Origin: Hygrocybe punicea
Taxonomy: Eukaryota > Basidiomycota > Agaricomycetes > Agaricales > Hygrophoraceae
Assembly (NCBI GenBank): GCA_963556145.1
Contig: CAUVYJ010000006.1
Coordinates: 1-36,931 of the forward strand
Reading direction: 5' to 3'
DNA: 36,931 nucleotides
The notes beneath the pieces were generated by a model. The model had not been told where the DNA came from and ran no database searches. It was given only the letters and a program-made list of their open reading frames with translations. The position numbers were made by a program, and so were the translations under genes. The number at the start of each line of letters is the position of its first letter. Within the stretch, counting starts at the first letter, position 1. This document shows positions 29,671 through 36,931 of the stretch, one piece after another.

Positions 29671-31252
29671 CGCTGATGATGCTGATGATGCTGATGATTT
29701 CAATAGTTTTGATCGATTTGATGAATGGTTCATGGTTATTCGTTTCTGCCTTTTCCCTTGGGACTGCAGGAAGGCCTCCTTGCATTGTGGGCACCTATCC
29801 CTAACCCTGACAAGGGTTACCTCTATAGAGTCACACTCGGCATGGAATGCATTTCCATTGGTGATTGCATTACAGGCAGCTTCATCGGGGAGTCTATCCC
29901 AGACTCCAACTGCTTCATGTTCATGTTCTGTCAAGGAAATATGTCTCCAGGTTTGGTATGAAACAAAGAGACCTTCCCGAATAATGGTTAGCAACCGTAA
30001 TCGTGTGTTGTGGGCACATTCAATATTAGGCATCACAATCTGGTGTAGAGTGTCGAAACAGTGGCCCTGCACAGAAAACATCATGATTTCTGCACAAACT
30101 GTTGCACCACAGTCATATCCATTCTGAATGCATAACTTGAATTAGGTAATATGTCCACATGATTATTACTGCTATGACCACTCACCTGAAGCCAGTCAAA
30201 TCCAGACTTGATCACTGACTGGGAAGAGGTTACCATCCAGCCAAATAACCTAGCCACCATGTTCCAAAGTTTAGGCCCATTCCATGATTCCCAGCGGATC
30301 TCAGAACTGGGTCCCACTCGACCAATATTTCGGCCTAATATGTGTGCTCTTTTGGAGGAGTAGTCGAAAATCACAAGAAAATAGTGATTAACTTCCAATA
30401 CAGGGAGCAAGACAGGTTTCAGGTCAATTGGACCTTCGGGAATCAAGAGTCGTCGTCTTGAATGATGAAATTCCATTTCTGTCGGTTCTGTCCGATCACA
30501 AAAGTGACGAATGGTTATGAAGTCAATGAAGTAAACATTGGCTGCGTGGTGAATTTTGAGCCAGTGTCGGAGCAACACATAATCCATCAAAGCACCACCA
30601 AGCCATTGTTTAGGGCTCAACGTGTTCAACTCTTGAGGTACACTATCCCAAGTGTAAGGATCACCCATAATGAGATCTTGGTTTGGTATCAGTTATAAAA
30701 GTCTCAATCAGGTCACTGTGCTTTATTGCCAGAGATGGTTAATTTCTCACCGATTTTGTGCTGCTCATCATCAGAAATGGCTGAACTCAAGGTTGATTCG
30801 GCTTCCACAGCATTAAGATTTGCAACTGTCGAAGGTGCATATTCTTCACTATCAGTTGGCATTGCACCATCTGCACTGGAACCAGTAGATGATGTCCATG
30901 ACATTTGGGATGACTCAGGACTGGGAGTTGCAGGTGGACTAGGTGTTTTATTGGTATTGAGGGCATCCGCAAGCACTGTGGTCCAGGGATTATCTTCCTC
31001 GGCATCCGAGTTGTTTGAGTGGTCAAAGTTAATGACACCATCATTCTTAGTAAACAAGATTACAAAAAGATACAAATTTAATGAATATCCCATTTTGCTC
31101 ACCAGAGGTGTTAGATCTGATCTCTTATTATTGGTCGTAACCTGATAGAGAAGTTGGGTCCAAGGGTCCTCCTGGCTATCCAAAGATGATAGAGTAGGTG
31201 ATTGTGGTTCATCCATAGTATCACAATGCTTAATAGTAGGAGACAGATCCAT
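26196..31252 (-). CDS. C48 (Ulp1/SUMO-protease-like) large protein, 1599 aa
   Basis: I place five exons on the minus strand: 31252-31103, 31045-30751, 30676-30186, 30123-27856 and 27791-26196. Every intron is GT-AG, every phase fits, and the total is 1600 codons with stop, so the gene looks intact. The first 148 residues are acidic and Ser/Thr-rich, with two copies of a (D/N)PWTxxL motif. Residues about 150-330 form a C48 cysteine-protease-like domain: VNHYFLVIFDY carries the likely catalytic His (about 246), and WLQNGYDCGATVC carries Gln (312) and Cys (317). Ulp1 enzymes cleave SUMO-type modifiers from proteins in the nucleus. A cysteine pair (RCPQC) and a poly-serine run follow; the remaining 1100 residues are unfamiliar and the tail is basic. 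C48 domains are often carried by fungal DNA transposons, so this may be an element protein and not a cell enzyme. It is divergent from the BAH-PHD gene. Confidence 0.8.
29631..29700. repeat. GAT/GCT microsatellite inside the C48 gene
   Basis: A GATGAT run with GCTGATGAT interruptions encodes the poly-serine (with alanine) tract of the minus-strand C48 protein. On the other strand it yields an open poly-aspartate frame, which is not a gene. The length is a multiple-of-three repeat, so copy changes would keep the frame. Confidence 0.8.
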
Positions 31253-31382
31253 AGTTTGGTTTGATTTTAAGTTTGATTTATTTGTTTGGACTGATGAAAT
31301 CTGTTAGCCGTCGGCACTTTGTTCGGGTGCCTGACTTGACAATATATATAATACTGTCAAGCTTCTCATCTATTTGTGGAAA
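31253..31382. promoter_or_regulatory. 130-bp divergent promoter
   Basis: The start codons of the C48 protein (minus) and the BAH-PHD protein (plus) are only 130 bp apart, so the two genes probably share regulatory DNA. A TATA-like AATATATATAATA (31341-31353) lies inside the inverted pair CTTGACA (31335-31341) and TGTCAAG (31355-31361), about 25-45 bp before the BAH-PHD ATG. The symmetrical arms could bind a dimeric factor, which is inference. Confidence 0.5.
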
Positions 31383-32687
31383 ATGTCTTCTGGTTCCCAT
31401 AGACGGCGGAATTTGCAGAAGCCAAGGAGACCACTATCTGAGGCTCAGTGGAACAAGATGAATCCTGTGAATGAAGCAATCAGTGAGCACCTATGCAGGA
31501 CCTTTCTGGATCATATTTGGTGATTATTCACTGTTGAATGATAAGTTGTTAGGGGCCTGGATCTCCAGCATACTTTTCACCTAGGAGACACGTTTGTGGC
31601 CAATATCTCTTTCTTCCGGTGATCATACACTAAATGGCTGACTCAGTGTAGCAATTGTACCTCCTACACGATACCAAGGCAAAAAAAGGGGAGATGGTTT
31701 CCTACGTGCAGATGCTTACTGGCATGGGGAGATCCTTGAATTACGTAAAGTTCAACACTCATCCACCATTGTCAGTCACCGTCCCCTTTCAGTAAAATGT
31801 CGAATGTGGCATAACTAATGTTTGGTTAGGTCTGGGGTAAAATCAAGTGGTTTTGGCGGAAAGAGGATCTGGTTGGCGATGGTCATGGGCTGAAGTTGAG
31901 TCATGCTCAGATTCATGCCTTGTGGGTTCTGTTTTATTTAATAGTTGCCAGTTCCATCACCAACTTATTATCTTATTACTTATAGACAGCTTGAGCATAT
32001 TGGTGCCCTGGAGTTGTTAAAGGGTGATATCTGCAACTATGTTGATGTCGACTCATTTGAATGTCAGTCTTGATTCAATCCATTGATGTGGCTTATTTGG
32101 ACTTAGGGTATCTGCTTTACTAGCTCCTGTCACACTGCCAAAATTTGATGAGAGTAAGGTTAATCAACCTTTCTTTCCTCCTGATCGGTATTTCTGGCGG
32201 TTTGATTTGGTGACAAAACCTAGTGTAACCATCCAAGTTGGTGTCTTAAATTGACAGTACAGAATGCACTATTGCTTACACAGCTTAATCTTGTCAGGAC
32301 AGGGCGACATTCTGCCAATGCAAACAATTCTATGGTCCAAATGATATGCAACGGTGGTGTTCAACCTGCGAAGACTGGTTCCATATCCAATGCTGTTTGG
32401 CTGAAGAAAGAAATTGGACCTTCACAGAAGTGACTGGAATAGAGATGGCCAATATTCAGAATGACGATGCACAACTCATCCGTGCATGCAGATCTCCCAT
32501 TGAGAGAGGTGGACAAAGTGGTCCTGTGGGTTATGGCAAGGCTGTGCTCAACGCACGGAAACTTGTATCTCGACCAGCTACTAATAGGCAGGATTTACAC
32601 AAGTACCTTGGTGCTGGATTTCTTGAAAAGCTCCATGATGAGGAGTTCAGATATTACAGGTGTCCACGTTGTTCATATTGCCTTTAA
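31383..32687 (+). CDS. BAH-PHD chromatin reader-like protein, 323 aa
   Basis: Seven exons (31383-31482, 31546-31591, 31647-31791, 31830-31921, 31986-32066, 32107-32224, 32298-32687) join in one frame of 324 codons. The first residues are basic (SHRRRNLQKPRRP). A BAH-like domain follows (HTFHLGDTVAIVPP; DAYWHGEILELRKV; WGKIKWFWRKEDL; KLSHAQIHA; VDVDSFEC). Then comes a PHD-type zinc finger: CQCKQFYGPNDMQRWCSTC, then EDWFHIQCC, closed by CPRC near the C-terminus. BAH and PHD modules bind histones or nucleosomes, so a nuclear chromatin role is likely. The introns near 31792-31829 (38 nt) and 32067-32106 (40 nt) are unusually short and their edges should be treated as provisional. The gene is divergent from the C48 protease gene and is followed by foldback repeats. 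A different last exon beginning near 32760 is possible. Confidence 0.7.
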
Positions 32688-32762
32688 TATATAATGATTC
32701 GTGTCTGATGCTCTTATAACTCTCAATAATTGGCATTTGGCAACAACTTTGTATTTAGGACA

Positions 32763-32869
32763 CTGACACAGGAGACGGTTGAGGATTTTTTGCAAGCAAA
32801 TATTATGAAGATATCCAGTCAAATTTTGAAATTGTTTGTGTTGTTATCTTACCTGTGAAAATATTCCAA
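32763..32869. repeat. Outer inverted repeat, left arm
   Basis: The stretch GAGGATTTTTTGCAAGCAAA through TTATCTTACCTGTGAAAATATTCC is found inverted at 34089-34190 with about 10-15% mismatches. It lies directly downstream of the BAH-PHD gene, so part of that gene's 3' flank may have been copied in inverted form. Confidence 0.85.
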
Positions 32870-32989
32870 CAAATGATTTTATCTAAGAGCAGTATTTGTA
32901 CAGACAATAGTGCACTCAGAAAACAAAATTATTCAGGCTTTTATTGTTTTTATTATTTATTATTGTGTACATGTATTCAGAAAGGATTA

Positions 32990-33422
32990 TTCTATTTGGC
33001 TCCCCAGGTGCACCATTCTTCCCACCCCTTGCCTTATAAGGTGTTAGCTATGTAAAATAATTTTGACTAATCCATTTTAACTCAAGTTCTACTGGTGATA
33101 AAATGACTGAAAAATTATCTCTATGCAGTATGAAGACTAAGACATTCAAAAACTAATTCTTACCAAATTCTGTTTAGTTGGTGTTTAGATATAGACATCA
33201 ATTCCAGATAAGTTCTTTATTTCCAAGCAACTATTCAATCAAAGCAAAGCATGATTTTTCTATGAACACCTAGACGTGTAACCTTACTCATCTGAGATTT
33301 TCTATGATTTTATCACCAACAGGCCTTTAATTAAAACTGATTCATTGGATGTATTTCACTTAGCTACCACTATATAAGGTAAGGGGCGTGTGGGAAGTTA
33401 GGTGCAGGGGTGCCAAATAGAA
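32990..33422. mobile_element. Foldback/MITE-like element with long arms
   Basis: The left end TTCTATTTGGCTCCCCAGGTGCACC matches the reverse complement of the right end ...GGTGCAGGGGTGCCAAATAGAA. Similarity continues inward through CTTATA and TTAGCTA to TGGTGATAAAAT, so each arm is roughly 130 bp. There is no coding capacity. No clear target duplication is visible. Confidence 0.75.
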
Positions 33423-33545
33423 CTACCCAGAAAGAAAAGAGAGGATGATTTCTGGATCAATATCTGTGGATTTATTGTGAGGGCAGAATTTTAGACTATT
33501 TGGTCACCAGATAATCTGCCTGAATTATCTTGAAACCAAATATTA

Positions 33546-33926
33546 CAGTATTCAATGGCTCCTTTGAACACAAAAAATTAACTAAAATGCCACAAGTAGC
33601 CAACTATCTTGAACAAAATCTGAGCAGACCAGAAGTTGCTCATATATTTAAAGATGTCTCATACCAATTTTCCAAGAAATCTGTTAATATTTGAATGTTT
33701 TATGATCAACACATTAGTGTTCAAGGAGTGATCAAATTTCTCTCTGCTTTGTGAATATTCAGTTTCTAATTTTATTGGTGGTTCTGAATAAAAATAAATG
33801 TCCAGATAGGTTCAGATGATGCACTGTAGGAATTAGAATCCTTTTTAGCAGTAGAAATCAGTACAGAATCAATTCTATTAGGGTGTTCAAAGGACTGGTA
33901 GTGTTCAAAGGAGCCATTTAACACTG
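33546..33926. mobile_element. MITE-like element with 26-bp ends
   Basis: The left end ACAGTATTCAATGGCTCC-TTTGAACAC (33546-33571) is inverted at the right end GTGTTCAAAGGAGCC-ATTTAACACTGT (33901-33926), with a few mismatches. A second GTGTTCAAAGGA lies at 33883. The 380-bp interior is non-coding and AT-rich. Confidence 0.65.
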
Positions 33927-33970
33927 TATGGCTCCATTTACTGATATGTATATCAAAACACTAGTCCCAA
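33927..33970. repeat. Direct repeat, copy 2
   Basis: Same orientation and nearly the same sequence as 25317-25360 (TATGGCTCCATTTACTGATA onward). It begins directly after the MITE-like element. Confidence 0.8.
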
Positions 33971-34088
33971 AATTTTTAAAGATAACCCTGACAATAAGAT
34001 CCACCGATATCCGTGCAGAAATCCTAAAATTTGTGTCATTTTCTCTTTTCTGACACACTAATCAGTCTCCCATAGTTTTTTGGTGTCC

Positions 34089-34190
34089 GGAATATTTTCG
34101 CAGGTAAGATAACAACACAAATAGTTTCAAAATTTAGATATCTGCATAATATTTGCTTGCAAAAAATCCCCATCCGCCTCCTGTCTGAGC
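34089..34190. repeat. Outer inverted repeat, right arm
   Basis: Inverted partner of 32763-32869. Together the arms enclose the long foldback, the MITE-like element and the second copy of the direct repeat. Confidence 0.85.
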
Positions 34191-34666
34191 AGTTGGCAGA
34201 AACAACAGGACACTGGTTTGGTGTATGGAAAACATGGCAAAAGCACCCAATGTAGCCCTCTGAGTGCAGGCATTGTACTGTAGGCCAAGACATTCAGCAT
34301 TCCAGTGCATGTTATGTCAGTTCAGCGAATACTGGCCCAGTATTCACATACAGTGTATGTGATCATTGGAATCAAATTGACAAGAAGAAAAATGCAATAC
34401 AAGTGCATGCGCCACCGACTGCTAATATTGCCTTAATTGCATGGTATAAAACTTTGTCTGCCAACCTGTAGTGTACGTCACTTCACCTCCACAGGACATG
34501 AGAACAAATTTAGGTTATAATCATTGCTGCTGTCCACAATACAACTGCATCAGGTTCAGACACCCCCGACAGACCTACATGGCAACCTAGCATATTGTTT
34601 CAACAACACAATACATGTCATGATATTTATTACTATGTCTGGGATGCCTTTTGTGCTACAATCTGA

Positions 34667-36931
34667 TCAAACACGACGTCTGGGTCGCCTTTTACATTCA
34701 CGGAGAGAGTTTGCTGTGAGGGTTTTAGCCAACCTTGCGAGCTCATCCCGATACCACACTTACCTTGAATGTCAGCTCTTGTGCGGTGAGATCCACCAAT
34801 TGATGGGGGAGCGACTGGTACTGGTACCCCTGGACCAGCTGCTGGACCAGCTGTAGATTGCGAAGGACCAGCTGTAGATTGCGGAGGACCAGCTGTAGAT
34901 TGCGATGGACCAGCTGTAGATTGTGAAGGACCAGCTGTAGATTGCGAGGGATTGGGCTCGATCGCGCTGAATTCCATACCGTAACCAGGCTCGCTGGCGA
35001 GAACTGTACCCACAACATCTTTGCCATCACCGTCGTCCAGTAAGTCGATATGTGAACGTTGTTTGGGGCCCGACGTATCCAGGTAAATTGGGTGGGGTGG
35101 GAAGTCAATCTTTTCCTCCAGAATTACGCTGTGTGGTTCATTTCGACGTCGGATCTGAAATTCGGGACCCGTCCAGTGAAATTGATTCGACGGCTTCTTC
35201 AGGAGTTCATCCAGCTTCATCACCAAGTCGGGCCAATCTCCTTCAAAGTGACGCCGAGTTGAAGACTCGAAAGCTTTCGCATTGCAACACTTGGAATTTT
35301 TGGCAATCTCATGCCTATCCCACTTATACCCCACAACAGCGGAAGCGAAATCCAACAGGGACCGCTGAAAGACGTAAAAGCTGCTGACCCAAAATTTGTC
35401 CATCAACACAACAAACGAGTTTGCAAACCATGACTGGAACCGGCGATATTTCGTTCGCACCTGATTTTGTTCCTGGATTACCAGCAGAGGTTTTGTTTTG
35501 TGGTAGTAGCATGGGTTGAGGAGTTCACCAAACTCGATGAGATTCCCGACGAGAAGGACCTCTATCAGGCCTTGACTGGTCAAAATGTTGGGGATGTGGG
35601 ATTTGGTGAAGGATGTAGCTGCCCACATTGAAAGACACATGAATAGAACATATATGTGCAAATTGGAAGTCAACATTACCAGATGTTTCCCGTTCGTTCA
35701 TGACGTGGTCAATCCACATGGTGAGCAGCCTCCGCAACAATTTGAGGGTTTGGTCATTGCTACCCTCGTGGCTCATGACCTCATTGTTGAGCACGAAGGT
35801 ATGGATGACGCCATAACAAGAATCAGCAATGGTTGATGACGCCAAAAAATTGTAACCATCAAGGACCGTATCCTGTAAGCGCAGGATATGATGTGGAGTG
35901 GATGGGCGCAAGTATCTGGAGGCGTTGTGAGTTCTGGTTGGATCAAATTGATGGTAATGTTACTGACAGCACAGAGCCTTCGGACAGCAGCAGCCCCTCT
36001 GCATCCCAATGTCCCAAAGTGCTGCCTTGGCCTTGAGTCTGTACCCAGTTATCAGGGTATGCCGTCCGTGAACTGAAATCTCCATCTAGGTTCCCTTCCG
36101 TGGCATTGTTTCTTGCCCCCATGAGAACCCAGTACGCTATACCTGTCCTGACTATCGCCACTTTTGCAGAACTACCGGCCACAAAATGCCAGGATGCAGC
36201 AAATTTCGTCGCAGCATTTCCCCAAGCACCATTTTGAATCAAGCCATTGGAGCCGAGGAACCCAGGTTGGCCCCAAGTTTCACGCCGGGCAACTTCACTT
36301 GATGCAAAGTCACTAGCGAGCCATGCATCAGATATAAATGTTGCTATGTTTTGATGCTATCGCCATTGTATGCTCACCGGAACTTCGGCGGAAGATCGTG
36401 GCTGGTGTGGCCGACGGGGAAATTTTTGAGGTTCATGACCTCTGCTCTAGAAGGGTCTATGGATGCAAGATAGATTTGCTCCAGGGTCCCAGACGTCTTC
36501 GTGTTGTTGGGAACTTGGCCAGCTGTGGATGAATAGGTTCAACTTCTCGAAAGGACAACGATATCAGATTCATTACCCTCCATCGGCCGCACCGTAGTCA
36601 AAGAACCCAAGTGCTCCAGACCCTCTCTATCAAAGGCAAACGTCTCAATTGGGGCATTCAGAAGCAAAATGTGACGCCGGCGGAATATTTGTTGTATCGC
36701 AGACGACGACATGGCCTTGAATTTTTCCCAATTGACCACAAACACCGTCGATGTGTTGGGCTGATATTCTTCTACCCGGGCACTTGGAAGTCTGTGTACG
36801 GGCATGTTGTTGACATATCGAGCCTCGACTTGGTCAAATAATTGACGTAGGAATTGACATTCAAGCTCAGCCTATTTCAGAATTATCAGTGACTGTTGAT
36901 GTCAAGTGAGAGTAAGCCTACCGTGGCAGAT
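34667..36931 (-). CDS. JmjC-like domain protein, partial (5' end outside window)
   Basis: Exons read on the minus strand: the last bases of the window (36931-36922), 36871-36577, 36522-36378, 36312-35968, 35915-35680, 35618-34764, then a short 3' exon ending near 34667 (stop in a basic frame, CKRRPRRRV) or near 34633. Introns are 50-65 nt. The order resembles agaricomycete JmjC-like proteins: an N-terminal RHILLLNAPIETFAFD block, then SWHFVAGSSAKVAIV with GIAYWVLM as the candidate cupin strand, then YLRPSTPH and YGVIHTFVL. JmjC enzymes are iron/2-oxoglutarate oxygenases that often demethylate histones. In place of the usual HxD/HxE metal pair I read H-F-V, so catalysis may be lost. The C-terminal part has five PSQSTAG repeats. 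The gene looks open throughout. The family call is moderate; it could be a JmjC-derived non-enzyme. Confidence 0.6.
34843..34948. repeat. 21-bp tandem repeat in the JmjC-like gene
   Basis: Five units of GGACCAGCTGTAGATTGCGA type encode PSQSTAG on the minus strand. The period of 21 bp keeps the reading frame when copy number changes. This is a low-complexity linker near the C-terminus. Confidence 0.9.

Larger units (their letters stand above)
32688..34666. other. Gene-free repeat zone between BAH-PHD and JmjC-like genes
   Basis: About 2 kb of AT-rich DNA holds nested inverted repeats (listed separately) and the second copy of the 44-bp direct repeat. No supported gene is present. From 34191 to 34666 I see nothing more than a short palindrome CACATAC-AG-TGTATGTG near 34337-34352. 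Confidence 0.6.

Noticed and set aside
29594..30127. Plus-strand gene with a poly-aspartate run
   Set aside because: It is the antisense of the poly-serine microsatellite in the intact C48 protein gene.
30713..31252. Separate small acidic gene upstream of the C48 gene
   Set aside because: A 74-nt GT-AG intron (30750-30677) joins it in phase to the exon with the protease domain, and the total frame stays open, so one gene is simpler.
34036..34293. Minus-strand cysteine-rich 85-residue gene
   Set aside because: It overlaps the outer inverted-repeat arm and its partner arm is non-coding; no motif or splice evidence supports it.

Overview
The window reads as nuclear DNA of an agaricomycete (mushroom-forming basidiomycete). 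Genes carry many short GT-AG introns of about 40-75 nt, coding sequence is interrupted accordingly, telomere-type TTAGGG/CCCTAA tracts are present, and several families seen here (KDZ transposases, C48/Ulp1-like proteases, zinc-finger RecQ-like helicases, BAH-PHD and JmjC-like proteins) are typical of that class. No ordinary housekeeping gene was found. The whole window looks like an accessory, transposon-rich, possibly subtelomeric region. Family names come from recalled motifs and not from a database search.

Region 1 (1405-8852) is a complete-looking KDZ DNA transposon of 7.4 kb. It has 236-bp terminal inverted repeats, a 6-bp target duplication, and three genes: a 595-residue passenger gene (minus strand, intact), a 207-residue protein with two viroplasmin/RNase H1 N-terminal-type repeats (plus strand, intact), and a nine-exon KDZ transposase whose only visible lesion is one in-frame TGA. 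Region 2 (8991-14994) is a convergent pair of decayed genes bounded by an imperfect inverted repeat: a P-loop NTPase fused to a PD-(D/E)xK-like nuclease (the type found in Crinkler-like effectors and their transposon relatives), facing a chymotrypsin-fold-like protease.

Region 3 (15.5-16.65 kb) is a (CCAGGA)n tract and a G-rich 45-bp minisatellite. Region 4 (17.2-21.2 kb) is a zinc-finger/RecQ-like helicase gene, broken by one in-frame stop and truncated after helicase motif III. Region 5 (21.4-25.7 kb) is non-coding repeat DNA: a palindrome array, a 280-bp tandem duplication with a perfect 21-bp palindrome, a degenerate zone, an apparently uniform 80-bp satellite of about 29.5 copies, interstitial telomeric tracts and a 171-bp foldback.

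Region 6 (26.2-36.9 kb) holds three apparently live genes: a 1599-residue protein with a C48 (SUMO-protease-like) domain, divergently paired across 130 bp with a 323-residue BAH-PHD chromatin reader, and a JmjC-like protein that runs off the right edge. Nested foldback/MITE-like repeats at 32.76-34.19 kb separate the last two. The neighbourhood (telomere-type helicase relic, satellite, SUMO-protease-like, histone reader and demethylase-like genes) suggests a repeat-associated chromatin gene cluster. Whether these genes act together is inference.
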